Positions 35,369 through 45,348 of a stretch of DNA of 64,000 nucleotides are shown in pieces. Location of the stretch: contig JAJZZE010000011.1 of NCBI GenBank assembly GCA_021797735.1, forward strand, positions 63,322 through 127,321. Direction: 5' to 3'. The notes under the pieces were generated by a model that worked only from the letters and a program-made list of their open reading frames with translations, did not search any database and had not been told where the DNA came from. Within the stretch, counting starts at the first letter, position 1. Each line of letters begins with the position of its first letter. Origin of the DNA: Thermoplasmata archaeon (lineage in GTDB: Archaea; Thermoplasmatota; Thermoplasmata; Thermoplasmatales; Thermoplasmataceae). The translations under genes were made by a program, and so were the position numbers.

Positions 35369-36559
35369 ATGAAATTTTACATACATTCTACTTTATCCTC
35401 AACATTTGCATGGGCTGGCAATATTTATGATTTAGTTTTAGTAACATACGTTTATTCTGAAATTGAAAAAGCATACAATATAGGTTTACTGTATGTATCG
35501 CTATTATTCAGTTTAGGCTTAATAGGAAGATTCTTTGGCGGAACATATTTCGGTAATATCTCGGATAAGATTGGAAGAAAACCCGTATTAATAATAAGTA
35601 CAGCAGGTTATGCAATATTTTCCGGTATAATGGCATTTTCTCCCCTTGTAATAATATTATTTTTATCAAGATTAATCCAGGGCATATTCATGGGCGGTGA
35701 ATGGGCTTCCGGTACGGTTCTTGCATATGAATTTTCACCCAAAAACATAACTGGAACTATTGTTGGAATAGTGCAGAGTGGTTATGGCATAGGTTATGCA
35801 TTAACAGGGTTAACATATGTACTGTTTTTATCAACAATAACGGTTAACTGGAGGTTGTTTTTATTTACAGGCTTTATACCTATTATGATTATACCATACG
35901 CATTTTTAAAAATACCCAGGGAAAACATAATAAAAAGCAGGGAAAAGATACCGATTAAAAATTATGCAAAAGATCTGATTAAAATAACGATAATAATGTC
36001 AGGCATGTTCGGTGCATACTTTTCAATATTTTCATATTATCCCACAATTGCACCCCTGTATGGAATAAAGCAGTCATATATAGGGTTATTAATGATTATC
36101 GCAAATATAGTACTGGCATTCTCATTTATATTATTCGGGAAATTAAGCCATAAAATAAATAAAAAGCTTTTAATTATAATAGCCACGATAATATTAATGT
36201 TTGCGGCATTTTTATCAATGCCATTTATAGCTAAAATATTTAATTTCTCAGTAATAGGAATACTGTTGTATTCATTCGGAGCAGGTGACTGGACGTTAAT
36301 TCCATTATTACTGATTGAAAAAGTGCCTGAAAGGGTAAGGGGTGCTTTATCAGGCACATCCTATAATTTAGGTGCATTAATAGGCGGTTTTATATCATTA
36401 ATTATTGGATTTTTTGAAACTTTTCTTGGTTATTCAATAAAACTTTTACTGCTTATAGACATAATAACATTTATTTCACTGGTTGCTGTTTTATTAACAA
36501 TAATATCATGGGATAATAAGGTAAAAGGTGAGGGTGTAAATAAAATAGAGGTGAATTGA
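35369..36559 (+). CDS. MFS transporter, metabolite:H+ symporter type
   Basis: The 396-residue protein has about twelve helices. The loop 2/3 motif GNISDKIGRKPVLII and the TM4-5 stretch QGIFMGGEWASGTVLAYEF, with its membrane Glu, match the aromatic acid and metabolite:H+ symporters. It is divergent from hpd, so uptake of an aromatic acid for that pathway is a reasonable guess, but no substrate residue confirms it. A TATA-like stretch precedes the ATG by about 25 bases. Confidence 0.83.
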   Translation: MKFYIHSTLSSTFAWAGNIYDLVLVTYVYSEIEKAYNIGLLYVSLLFSLGLIGRFFGGTYFGNISDKIGRKPVLIISTAGYAIFSGIMAFSPLVIILFLSRLIQGIFMGGEWASGTVLAYEFSPKNITGTIVGIVQSGYGIGYALTGLTYVLFLSTITVNWRLFLFTGFIPIMIIPYAFLKIPRENIIKSREKIPIKNYAKDLIKITIIMSGMFGAYFSIFSYYPTIAPLYGIKQSYIGLLMIIANIVLAFSFILFGKLSHKINKKLLIIIATIILMFAAFLSMPFIAKIFNFSVIGILLYSFGAGDWTLIPLLLIEKVPERVRGALSGTSYNLGALIGGFISLIIGFFETFLGYSIKLLLLIDIITFISLVAVLLTIISWDNKVKGEGVNKIEVN

Positions 36560-36664
36560 TTACTGTTATATTATTATTTAATTATATAGCTTTTTAATAT
36601 TTTTAAGATGTGTAGAAACATTCACAGGACAAAATTAGATATATTAATTATATATTACATTTCA

Positions 36665-37654
36665 ATGTCAAAAATATATATTCTGGGTGCTGGTTTATCT
36701 GGCATTTATTCTAAACTGGAGAATAAAAATTCAATATTAATTGATAAAAGTGATTTTATAACATTATCAACAAGATTAATATATATTATAAAAGGGGAGG
36801 AAAAATCATACGGGTATAAAAAAAGGAATATAGATATAAACGAAGAGATAAAGGATATAAATTTTGATAAAAAAACGATAATAACTGGAAATAATAATTA
36901 CAGTTATGACAGATTGATAATAGCCCTGGGCCACAGACAGAACATAGATAAATTAAAGGGCAGTGAATTTTTATATAAACTTGAAACAGTAGATGATGTT
37001 TTAAAAATAGTGGAATCGTTAAAAAGTGCTAAAAATATAAATATTATAGGTGGGGGATATTTAGGCGTTGAACTTGCCGGTGTTTTTAAAGATAAACATG
37101 TAAATCTAATAGAATCAAACAATAGATTATTATCTGGATCAAATGAAAAATCCTCGAATTACATCTATAATTTATTAAAAAATAATAATGTAAATATAAT
37201 TTTAAATTCAAGGGTAAGCGAAGTAAAAGAAAATTCAGTAATAATAGGTGATAATGAAATTAAATCGGATTTAACAATTTATTCCGGTGGCATTTCTGGA
37301 AATAGTTTAATAAATAATCTAAAAATTAAAAGTATAGATTCGAGAATTGTTGTTGATAAATATTTAAAATCGGTAGATTATGATGATGTATATGCCTGTG
37401 GGGATTCCATGACTATGGATAACAGTATTCCAATGACTGCGGAAATAGCAAGGGAATCCGGTAAAACAGCAATGAAAAATGCTATGGGAAATGAAATTGA
37501 ATTTAATTATAAGTTAAGAAATATTATAAATGTGGCTGATAATTATATCCTGATAAATAACAACTCTTTCATTAAAGGTTTTGCGGTTAAGGTTATAAAA
37601 AATCATGTTAAAAAAAATATGGAGGAGTCCCTGAAAAAATTGAATTCAGAATAA
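36665..37654 (+). CDS. NADH dehydrogenase-like FAD/NAD oxidoreductase
   Basis: At 329 residues this is a compact pyridine nucleotide-disulphide oxidoreductase. It has the FAD motif ILGAGLSGIYSKL, the NAD motif IIGGGYLGVELAGVF and the FAD C-terminal motif VYACGDSMT. The usual active disulphide and the C-terminal membrane helix of type II NADH dehydrogenases are missing. The frame reaches up to 36608, but MSKIYILGAG at 36665 is the natural start. It might be a peripheral quinone-linked dehydrogenase or a ferredoxin reductase; which one is undecided. Confidence 0.72.
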   Translation: MSKIYILGAGLSGIYSKLENKNSILIDKSDFITLSTRLIYIIKGEEKSYGYKKRNIDINEEIKDINFDKKTIITGNNNYSYDRLIIALGHRQNIDKLKGSEFLYKLETVDDVLKIVESLKSAKNINIIGGGYLGVELAGVFKDKHVNLIESNNRLLSGSNEKSSNYIYNLLKNNNVNIILNSRVSEVKENSVIIGDNEIKSDLTIYSGGISGNSLINNLKIKSIDSRIVVDKYLKSVDYDDVYACGDSMTMDNSIPMTAEIARESGKTAMKNAMGNEIEFNYKLRNIINVADNYILINNNSFIKGFAVKVIKNHVKKNMEESLKKLNSE

Positions 37655-37801
37655 TTTCATAAACTAATTTTGTATGGTAAAAATAATAAAATTATAATGA
37701 TTATATTATATTTAAAGTGGGCGAACTTCTCATAGCATTATATAATAGATAGAACTATTTTATTAACAGTATATTTATAAGCATATTTTTTATCACTACT
37801 A

Positions 37802-38254
37802 ATGAATGATGAAAATTTTTTCTGCGAAATAACAGAAAGTGAAATGGGATATGACGAGGATGTTTTCCTGTATTTCTCAATAATGGATGAATTAGTTGCA
37901 TTAATATCGGAAATAAAGGACGATGATACGGGATATGACCATTATGATGACCTCATAAGAATTGCATACACAATCCCCGATTATGAATATAAAAATGTTG
38001 AGATTTTAGATGCCTTCAGGGACTGGTTTCCTGTAAAAAAAACCGGAACAGACGAAATTTTAATGCACTGCAACAGGCAATCAAAATTACTGTACAGTGC
38101 ATATACCAAGGCGAGAATAGCACTGCACTATTTTGTAAAGGTAAAGAAAGACCAGAGATTTAATAAACTGTTTAACACAGAAAATTTAATACTTTTAAAG
38201 AGTTTGATGTGGTTCTTTTTATACCGGTTTGATGAAATTAACAATAATTTATAA
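37802..38254 (+). CDS. intact member of a small paralogous family, 150 residues
   Basis: This is the unbroken relative of the gene at 793-1244. It starts MNDENFFCEITESEMGYDED and continues through FLYFSIMDELV, DAFRDWFPVKK, SKLLYSAYTKARIALHYF and FFLYRFDEINNNL. The composition is acidic and mostly helical. The helical C-terminal part with a Tyr/His pair (ALHYF) recalls HEPN-like bundles, but no RxxxxH motif is present, so this is only a resemblance. There is no operon partner. Two related copies in one window suggest a lineage-specific family. Confidence 0.62.
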   Translation: MNDENFFCEITESEMGYDEDVFLYFSIMDELVALISEIKDDDTGYDHYDDLIRIAYTIPDYEYKNVEILDAFRDWFPVKKTGTDEILMHCNRQSKLLYSAYTKARIALHYFVKVKKDQRFNKLFNTENLILLKSLMWFFLYRFDEINNNL

Positions 38255-38273
38255 TATTTTAGTTGCCAGTATA

Positions 38274-39026
38274 TCATTGCAGGAACATTGATAGCTGGCC
38301 TGAATCCATTATAATTGTCTGGCCTGTTATCGATTCATTTCTGGTTAAAAACAGGACAGCATCGGCAACCTCTTCCGGTTCTATTATTTTTTTTGTTAAT
38401 GTGTATCTCTCAGAGTAATCATTCTCATTTATATTCATGATTTTTAAAAGGCTATTGCCCATCTTTGTTTTTACTATTCCCGGGGCAACCCCATTTACGC
38501 GTATATTTTTTCCGGACAGTTCCAGTGCCATTGATCTTGTTAAACCGTTTATTGCAGCCTTTGTCATGCCATATATTGATAATCCCTTAAAGGGTACAAT
38601 TGATGCCAGGGAAGAAATGTTTATTATTACACTGCCATTAAACATGGTTGAAAATAACTGTGAACAGTATACTGTTGAGTCTATGTTTGTTTTTATTATT
38701 TTATCTATTAATTTTTCCTCACTATCATTGAATAAACTGAATAACCCAATACCAGCATTGTTTATTAAAATATCAACATTGCCGAAGGCATTTTTAGCAT
38801 CATTAAACAATTTTTTAGCCCCTTCTATTCCGGATACATCTGAAATGGAAAGTATAGAATCATTATACTTTTTTATTTCATTTACAGTATTATTCCCCTC
38901 ATCTATACTTTTCTTAACATTTACTACTGTTTTAACACCATTTTTAGCAAGTGCTATTGCAATATCTTTACCTATTCCCCTTCCTGATCCTGTTATTACT
39001 GCTGTTTTATTTTTAAGTTCATACAT
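38274..39026 (-). CDS. short-chain dehydrogenase/reductase
   Basis: The classical SDR pattern is complete in 250 residues: cofactor loop TGSGRGIGKDIA, NNAGIG, catalytic Ser in INISSLAS and Tyr-x3-Lys in YGMTKAAING. The C-terminal GQTIIMDSG is typical of FabG-like enzymes. It reduces a ketone or oxidises an alcohol with NAD(P). An AAGGTGA ribosome binding site precedes the ATG by four bases, inside the nine-base gap to the preceding OYE-like gene, so the two are cotranscribed. Confidence 0.87.
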   Translation of the reverse strand: MYELKNKTAVITGSGRGIGKDIAIALAKNGVKTVVNVKKSIDEGNNTVNEIKKYNDSILSISDVSGIEGAKKLFNDAKNAFGNVDILINNAGIGLFSLFNDSEEKLIDKIIKTNIDSTVYCSQLFSTMFNGSVIINISSLASIVPFKGLSIYGMTKAAINGLTRSMALELSGKNIRVNGVAPGIVKTKMGNSLLKIMNINENDYSERYTLTKKIIEPEEVADAVLFLTRNESITGQTIIMDSGQLSMFLQ

Positions 39027-39035
39027 AAAATCACC

Positions 39036-40676
39036 TTAAAATATATCTGTTAAATTTTTCATTATATGGTTATCAACTGCATTTCTTCCACTGATCATTG
39101 CTTTTCTTATGTCATATTGATCATTATCATATATAACAAAATCATATTTATCAGCATCCTTAAATTTAACACCCGCATTCTCTGCAAGTTTTTTATAAAC
39201 ATCCCTTCTTGACCTTTCAATTGACAGTAACGATTTACTGCTCATAACAACATTATTTCTCTTTGCGATTTCAAGGACATCATCGAAATATCTATAAATA
39301 TTTGTGTCTATGGATATATCGCCATTACCGTATATATCAGGATATATTATATCAGGTGAACAGTTGATTCCAGAATTATCCCTGGATCTGTTAACCTCAA
39401 TATTATTTTTTTTCAGTATATTTTTATAATAATCTATAAGTGTATTAAACTCTCTTCTTTTGTATTCGTCCCTTATTTCATTTAACTGTCCTCCAGTATC
39501 ATTTTCCTCATAGACAACAGGCTTAAATCCAAGTTTTAACGAATACAGGGCTGCCTCAAGGCCTTTTATGCCCGCACCATCTATTATTATTTCTCCGGAA
39601 TATTTATTATAATTTTTATACAACTCAAGGCCTGTATCAACGTTTACAGTGCATCTTACCTCTGATCTTGAAAGGTTTCTGCATGCCTGGTTACATCTAA
39701 TGCATGGCCTTATTTCTATGCCGTTCTGAATTTTATACGGAAAATATGGATCAGCAAGTGCCGCCCTTCCAAGTGCAATAAAATCTGTTTTCTCAAGGGC
39801 TTTTTCGGCATCCCTTAAATTAACGATAGATCCCACAAGAATTGTTGTTTTATCTGGTTTCCTGGGTAGTTTATCTAATATATGGTCATGGTTATAATAA
39901 AATGATGCGGATGAACCGGGTGGTGCAAATCTGCCTGCTGAATAATGTAAATAATCAACGTATTTTAATGATTCACCCACCTTTAAACCGTAATTTGCAT
40001 CATAGCCATCACTATCGTCCTCATAGAGGCTTAGCCTTATTCCAACAGGAAAATCATAATATTTTTTTATGTTTTCAGATATTTCATTTATTATCCTCAT
40101 CCTGTTTTCAAAGTTTCCACCGTATTTATCACTTCTTTTATTCAATGCCGGAGATATAAATTCGTCCAGTAAATACCCATGTGCTCCATGCAGCTCTATG
40201 CCATCAAAACCGGATTTATATGCAATGTCAGCTGCCCTGTAAAATCTCTCCTCAACATCATTTATATCACCCAGGGTCATTTTATTGGGTTTATATCCCA
40301 GATAATCCACAGAGGATGGTGCAAATGGTTCTTTTCTGTTATAATTTTCATTTGCCTTGCCTCCGGCATGTACCAGCTGTATAAATATTTTTGAACCATG
40401 TTTATGTACCCTCTCCGTTAATCTGCTAAATTTCGGCTCCTGATCATATGAGAATATCCCCATCTCGTTAGGTGACCCCTTACCATTAAATTCATCAACA
40501 TACGTATATTCTGTAATTATTAAACCAAAATTACCCTTAGCCCGATCCTCTAAATATGCAATATGATTTTCATTGGTATTTCCGTCAACATTGCATAAAT
40601 TTGATATCATCGGCGACATTACAAACCTGTTTTTAATCTCAACATTCCCTATACTTTTCGGCTCAAATAATTTCAT
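39036..40676 (-). CDS. NADH:flavin oxidoreductase with 4Fe-4S site (2,4-dienoyl-CoA reductase family)
   Basis: The first 330 residues form an Old Yellow Enzyme barrel (RFVMSPMISNL, FIQLVHAGGKAN, ELHGAHGYLLDEFISP, ALGRAALADPYF). A cluster motif C-x2-C-x3-C and a later Cys follow (IRPCIRCNQACRNL, RCTVN). Then comes a reduced NAD(P)/FAD part with IIIDGAGIKGLEAALY. At 546 residues it is about 120 shorter than the full FadH type, and its last domain looks eroded, lacking a second clear dinucleotide motif. It reduces an activated double bond; the physiological substrate is unknown. It precedes the SDR gene in a two-gene operon. Confidence 0.8.
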   Translation of the reverse strand: MKLFEPKSIGNVEIKNRFVMSPMISNLCNVDGNTNENHIAYLEDRAKGNFGLIITEYTYVDEFNGKGSPNEMGIFSYDQEPKFSRLTERVHKHGSKIFIQLVHAGGKANENYNRKEPFAPSSVDYLGYKPNKMTLGDINDVEERFYRAADIAYKSGFDGIELHGAHGYLLDEFISPALNKRSDKYGGNFENRMRIINEISENIKKYYDFPVGIRLSLYEDDSDGYDANYGLKVGESLKYVDYLHYSAGRFAPPGSSASFYYNHDHILDKLPRKPDKTTILVGSIVNLRDAEKALEKTDFIALGRAALADPYFPYKIQNGIEIRPCIRCNQACRNLSRSEVRCTVNVDTGLELYKNYNKYSGEIIIDGAGIKGLEAALYSLKLGFKPVVYEENDTGGQLNEIRDEYKRREFNTLIDYYKNILKKNNIEVNRSRDNSGINCSPDIIYPDIYGNGDISIDTNIYRYFDDVLEIAKRNNVVMSSKSLLSIERSRRDVYKKLAENAGVKFKDADKYDFVIYDNDQYDIRKAMISGRNAVDNHIMKNLTDIF

Positions 40677-40903
40677 TCATCAGCATTCGGTAATAAAAAA
40701 TAAAGTTTTTTATGAATAATATAGCTAATATTTAATTAAATTTTCCTGTAAAGCATCAGTGAATCTAAATCCATTATGTTAATATTTTTATCAATAGATC
40801 TTATTTTTCTATCAATATTTTTATTTATTTCGGTTGTGTATAATATTTTATTGATATATTAATACGAATACTTTAAGTATGCCAATTCACTTTATATTTT
40901 TAA

Positions 40904-41464
40904 ATGTTTACAGCAGATAGCGGATTAATAAGAGCACGTGATTACGGTTTACTGGGTATGGCACTTAATGTAATAGGTATGATAATATCACCTTTTATAC
41001 ACGTTTCATTTATACTGAATATAGCTGGCATACTGTTACTTGCTTTTTCAATTAAAATTATCTCGGATTATTATGGCAGTAACACCCCGTTTAAATATGC
41101 AATTACAGGTCTTGTTATATCAATTATAGGCTATTTAGTTTCATTATTTTTTATATTGCCTGCCTTTTTTGTCCGGGGTTTTGGTATTTTATCCCTTATT
41201 TTTGCGGCAGGGTTAATAATACTGACACTTTTTCTATCATCCATATTCTTATACCTTGCATATGATGAAATATCAAGATTAACTGGAATAGATGATTTCC
41301 ATACGGGTGCAGTTTTAATATTAATAGGGCTTATATTAACAGTAATATTAATCGGATTTTTATTAATGTTTATTGGAATTGTATTTATATTTATAGGGTA
41401 TAATAAATTACCCTACCGTGCTAAAACAAAAAGTATAGATACAAATTTTTACAATAATTCCTGA
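40904..41464 (+). CDS. DUF996-like membrane protein
   Basis: This 186-residue protein has about six helices in three pairs and begins with a short polar segment before LGMALNVIGMIISPF. The repeated glycine-rich helix ends (LNVIGMII, LVISIIGYL, LLMFIGIVFIFIGYNKL) agree with the archaeal DUF996 family, whose role is unknown. The product ends in a polar tail of about 18 residues. It converges on the PPC-domain gene with a five-base gap. Confidence 0.65.
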   Translation: MFTADSGLIRARDYGLLGMALNVIGMIISPFIHVSFILNIAGILLLAFSIKIISDYYGSNTPFKYAITGLVISIIGYLVSLFFILPAFFVRGFGILSLIFAAGLIILTLFLSSIFLYLAYDEISRLTGIDDFHTGAVLILIGLILTVILIGFLLMFIGIVFIFIGYNKLPYRAKTKSIDTNFYNNS

Positions 41465-41469
41465 AAATA

Positions 41470-41886
41470 TTATTCTATATTTAACTCATTTAACTTTGAA
41501 TTATCATTAAATTTTCTTGTTAAAGATACATCATTTAGTTTTGTTATTCTTACTTCAAGCAGTGGATCAGCAGTTCCAAGGAAGAAATGGCCACCAAATA
41601 TTCTGTGGTTGGCCCTGGCACCTGATATATGTATGTGGTATCTGGGGTCATTTTCTGCTATTGTTCCATGGAAAGATACAATTTCAATTCTTTCAGGTAT
41701 ATTCATTTTTTCATAATGGTCATTGTCCCAGTAACCTATTGTTGTATCCTTTATCATTCCTATTGCAAAATCTATGAGGCCAGATTTAATGTCATATTTA
41801 TCTATAACGTTATTAAAATCTGTTATAACATCCTCGCCCGACTCAAATTTTACAATAATTACATTCTCCTCATTTTTTATTTGCAT
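41470..41886 (-). CDS. PPC (DUF296) domain protein
   Basis: The PPC domain covers all 138 residues. Signature segments are FESGEDV near the N-terminus, IEIVSFHGTIAEN in the middle, and YHIHISGA followed by GGHFF. The His-x-His and later His cluster can bind a metal. PPC proteins form trimers; plant members carry AT-hooks, but here no AT-hook is present, as in other prokaryotic copies. Function is unknown, possibly DNA or ligand binding. It stands alone between the DUF996 gene and the peptidase gene. Confidence 0.8.
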   Translation of the reverse strand: MQIKNEENVIIVKFESGEDVITDFNNVIDKYDIKSGLIDFAIGMIKDTTIGYWDNDHYEKMNIPERIEIVSFHGTIAENDPRYHIHISGARANHRIFGGHFFLGTADPLLEVRITKLNDVSLTRKFNDNSKLNELNIE

Positions 41887-42076
41887 AATACATTATGTTT
41901 TATTATATTAAATAGTTTATATTTTGTAACCTGGTAGTCTGATATGCAATTTATTCTTCCAGTATAGTGCTACTGATTGCCCAATGATATTTCTGCCATC
42001 CTTTCGGCTTTTCCTCAATATTTCCATCGAATAATAATTATCACCAGGTACACAGGATTGAATAGTTTATGTTTCA

Positions 42077-43813
42077 TTAAATTTTATTTTCGAATACTAA
42101 AATTATAAACGATGCAATATATGAAATCTCCTTTGCTACATCTGATAATGAAGACCCAATGTGCCCACCATTTGATAGCATTAAATATGATTTATCATTA
42201 TACTTTTTTAATTTATCATAGAATCTCAATGCGTGTGAGGGATGCACCCTGTCATCATTAATCCTTGAGTATATAAGTGCCGGTGGATATTTTTTATCGG
42301 CAATCTTATTCAATGGCGAATACTTTTTTAAGTATTTAATATCTTCAGAATTATCAGGGTCTCCATATTCACTTACCCAGTATTTTCCGGCCAGCAGTTT
42401 ATTGAATACTGTCAGGTCTATTACAGGATTCCCTATAATTGCCCCATTTAATTCTTCGGGTATATCCGTAAAAGTATACGCTGATAATAAACCACCATTG
42501 CTTACACCATAACATATAACGTTATAATCATCATCCTTTAATTTCTCTATTATTTTCTTAAAGGAAGTATATACGTTTATTCTGTTTTCTTTCATCCCAA
42601 ATTTATGCCATTCTTCACCGTATTCACCACCACCAGGAAGGTTGCACATTACTATGTTTACACTATTGTTTAACAGAAATGAAAATAATGGAAAATATTT
42701 AGGTGTAAGCGAAACATTGAACCCACCATATCCGTAAACCAGTACATTTTTTGATTCAGTTTTTGATTTTAACATAAAATAATGTATTCTCTTACTGTCA
42801 TATTCTATAAAATCCTCACCATATTTTATATCGGATACAATGTTTTTATTTACGTGTTCAAGGTTGCCACTACTGTATTTATATGTTGAATAACTGATCC
42901 CAAAGGATGAAAATACCATCAGGGCATTTTCCATATCTGAATCTGACGTAACAATACCGTATGGCAGATCCATTTTAAATTCCCTTAGCTTTTTCCCAGA
43001 AAAATCATACAGTACGGGCTCTATCTTTGCATCATTTAAATGAAATACAAGAAAACCATCATGGACAAGTAAAGCATCCTCAACAGGCATATCAAATATT
43101 ATTTTATTTTCATTATATTCAATTATACCATAATTTATTTTATCCAGGATATACAAGGTTTTATTTCTGTATCCAAGAACCTTAACCACATTAGAATAGT
43201 TTTTAAATAATTTCCAGCTTTTCGGGTTGTCTATATCACCAGTGTAAATTGCTGAGGAGGCTTCATCACTCACATTTATTATTATTTTGCCATTATATGC
43301 ATCACCGGAAATATACATGCCCGGTTTCATATCCTTACCAAAAACTATATTATTGTTTAGCATAATTTTTTGGGATTCGTTATTTGCATCCCGGTTTTCC
43401 TTTATAATATACAGTTCATCAGAAAATATTATATCGTTAATATATCCATCTTCGGTATATACTATCTTATCATCCTGTATTATCTTTAACATCCCCTTAT
43501 CTGAACCGGATGTCTCAAAAAATGCTATTCTTTTTTTTATTCCATCAAACTTTATCCACTGTATTATATTTTTTGTTGAGTATATTACCTCATCATCGAA
43601 TATTATTTTATAGAGGCCGTTATCAATGATTATGTATATTATATCCTCATTGGATATTTTTGCCATATATATTCTTCTTGCATAGACATAATCCTTTACA
43701 TCAGATTGTATTTTGTTATATTCTTCACCAATAATATCCGTAAATTTCCGGTTTTCATCTCCGATATAATTTTTAATATTTTCATCAATATAATTAAAAT
43801 TTAATTCATCCAT
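42077..43813 (-). CDS. prolyl oligopeptidase-family serine peptidase (S9)
   Basis: The C-terminal half holds the alpha/beta-hydrolase peptidase with GYGGFN (oxyanion), the catalytic Ser in GVSNGGLLS, Asp in NDDRVHP and His in GGHIGSS. The first 330 residues form a beta-propeller with repeating WI/YI strands. The protein has 578 residues, about 100 fewer than typical prolyl oligopeptidases, so the propeller has fewer or shorter blades. It would cut short peptides after proline or a similar residue in the cytosol. There is no signal peptide. It is alone on the minus strand. Confidence 0.85.
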   Translation of the reverse strand: MDELNFNYIDENIKNYIGDENRKFTDIIGEEYNKIQSDVKDYVYARRIYMAKISNEDIIYIIIDNGLYKIIFDDEVIYSTKNIIQWIKFDGIKKRIAFFETSGSDKGMLKIIQDDKIVYTEDGYINDIIFSDELYIIKENRDANNESQKIMLNNNIVFGKDMKPGMYISGDAYNGKIIINVSDEASSAIYTGDIDNPKSWKLFKNYSNVVKVLGYRNKTLYILDKINYGIIEYNENKIIFDMPVEDALLVHDGFLVFHLNDAKIEPVLYDFSGKKLREFKMDLPYGIVTSDSDMENALMVFSSFGISYSTYKYSSGNLEHVNKNIVSDIKYGEDFIEYDSKRIHYFMLKSKTESKNVLVYGYGGFNVSLTPKYFPLFSFLLNNSVNIVMCNLPGGGEYGEEWHKFGMKENRINVYTSFKKIIEKLKDDDYNVICYGVSNGGLLSAYTFTDIPEELNGAIIGNPVIDLTVFNKLLAGKYWVSEYGDPDNSEDIKYLKKYSPLNKIADKKYPPALIYSRINDDRVHPSHALRFYDKLKKYNDKSYLMLSNGGHIGSSLSDVAKEISYIASFIILVFENKI

Positions 43814-43879
43814 ATATACATAACATTACATAATATTTATAATTTTTATATCGCATAGAAATACAGAATAATAAAGCAT

Positions 43880-44848
43880 TTATTCAGAAAAATATATAAC
43901 CCTTGATCCCTCAAAGTCAAAGTCAAAATCAATATCCCTTAAACCCAGTGCTTTCAGGTTTTTTTTCTTATCCTTATCTATGATAAATATGAAGAAACCG
44001 CCACCACCTGCACCTATTAAATTACCACCGTATGCACCCAAATTTATGGCCTTATTATAATAGTTATCTATATCCTTATTGGTTATGCCATCTGATAATT
44101 TTCTTTTTAAATTCCAGTTTTCATTCAGGGTACTGCCAAGTTTTTTTATGTCCATTTTATATAATTCCTCATAAAACTCCAGAGAATACTGTTTCATTGT
44201 ACTGTAATCATCTATATGTTTTGATACATCCTTCCTCTGGTTATTATGTATACCCCCTGAATTATGGTTTTTGCCAGTATATAATAGGCACAGATTATCT
44301 TTCAGTTCTTCCATTATGTCGGTGTTTAATGTAACAGGATTCACATTAACCGAGTCATTTTCATTAAATTTTAATAAATTTATACCTCCATATGCTGCCA
44401 TATACTGATCCTGCTTTCCTCCGGGCTCCCTTAAAATTTCCCGTTCAATTTTTACAGCCTCTCTTGCCAGGTCTTCCCTGGAAACAAATTCGGATTTATA
44501 TGCATGTAATGCATTTAATAACCCAACCAGAAACGTTGAACTTGATCCAAGGCCGGTGCCGGTTGATGGTATATCGGATATGCTTAATATTTCTATTCCA
44601 CCATCTATATTCAATAATTTTAATGCCTCCCTTATCGAGGGATGCTCAATTTCATTTACGGTTTTTACCATTTCCGTCTTTGAATATGATATTCTTATCT
44701 CATCATCAAATTTTTTATTTACAACAATGTAAATATACTTATTTATTGCGGCAGAAACCAGTAAACCGCCATGTTTTCTGTAATATTCCGGTATATCCGT
44801 TCCACCACCTACAAAACCAATTCTCAATGGTGTTTTTGTAATTATCAT
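43880..44848 (-). CDS. GHMP family sugar kinase (HddA-like), second copy
   Basis: A 322-residue kinase with PLRIGFVGGGTDIPEYY, the ATP loop GTGLGSSSTFLVGLL and the C-terminal GAGGGGFFIFI, all as in D-glycero-D-manno-heptose 7-phosphate kinases. The segment REPGGKQDQYMAAYGG is conserved in this subgroup. It is related to but distinct from the kinase at 13014-13997 (there the loop reads GSGLGSSSALL). The two probably act on different sugars. It lies upstream of the peptidase gene on the same strand with a 66-base gap; moaB lies further upstream with 38 bases between. Confidence 0.8.
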   Translation of the reverse strand: MIITKTPLRIGFVGGGTDIPEYYRKHGGLLVSAAINKYIYIVVNKKFDDEIRISYSKTEMVKTVNEIEHPSIREALKLLNIDGGIEILSISDIPSTGTGLGSSSTFLVGLLNALHAYKSEFVSREDLAREAVKIEREILREPGGKQDQYMAAYGGINLLKFNENDSVNVNPVTLNTDIMEELKDNLCLLYTGKNHNSGGIHNNQRKDVSKHIDDYSTMKQYSLEFYEELYKMDIKKLGSTLNENWNLKRKLSDGITNKDIDNYYNKAINLGAYGGNLIGAGGGGFFIFIIDKDKKKNLKALGLRDIDFDFDFEGSRVIYFSE

Positions 44849-44886
44849 TAAAAAGTAAACATTATATTATATAAAAAATTTTTCAA

Positions 44887-45348
44887 TCATTCCTTGTTTA
44901 TTTCATAATATAGATGGTCTATAATTTCATTTATTATATTATACGCTATCTCCTGTGCGTTTTCCGATCCGGGCAGTGTAAAAATTATTTTATTTTTATA
45001 GATAAACAGTGATGCATCAGAAATATAGGGAAAAGTACCGCCTGATTTATTTCTGAACAATTCGCCAAAGCCCTTTATTTCCCTTTCAGCTATTTTCCTT
45101 ACTGCAGTAGATGTTTGATCCAGCCGTGATATGCCCGTGCCACCGATATATATGAACACATTATAGTTATAATAATCCTTAAACAATTCATTTAATATCT
45201 GAACCTCATCATCCTTTACTACTGTTCTATCCGAATTTTTTATTAATTCTGCCATCAGTTTGCCCGATAAATCGTTTTCTAAATTTCTTGATGATGATAC
45301 CGTAATAATTTTATATCTCAGGCCATAATGTTTTTCAAGATGGTGCAT
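44887..45348 (-). CDS. moaB: MoaB/MogA-type molybdopterin adenylyltransferase
   Basis: The 153-residue protein carries the MoaB/MogA core: VSSSRNLENDLSGK (substrate loop), YIGGTGISRLDQT (Gly-rich MPT loop) and the C-terminal FTLPGSENAQEIAY. It activates molybdopterin by adenylylation before molybdenum is inserted. Its start overlaps the moaC end by 14 bases, forming moaC-moaB on the minus strand. The pathway is completed in the window only partly: MoaA, MoaE, MoaD and MoeA are not seen. Confidence 0.88.
   Translation of the reverse strand: MHHLEKHYGLRYKIITVSSSRNLENDLSGKLMAELIKNSDRTVVKDDEVQILNELFKDYYNYNVFIYIGGTGISRLDQTSTAVRKIAEREIKGFGELFRNKSGGTFPYISDASLFIYKNKIIFTLPGSENAQEIAYNIINEIIDHLYYEINKE

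Noticed and set aside
41917..42027. 36-codon minus-strand frame between the PPC and peptidase genes, starting MEILRKSRKDG
   Set aside because: It is too short, with no ribosome binding site, TATA spacing or relative that I can name.
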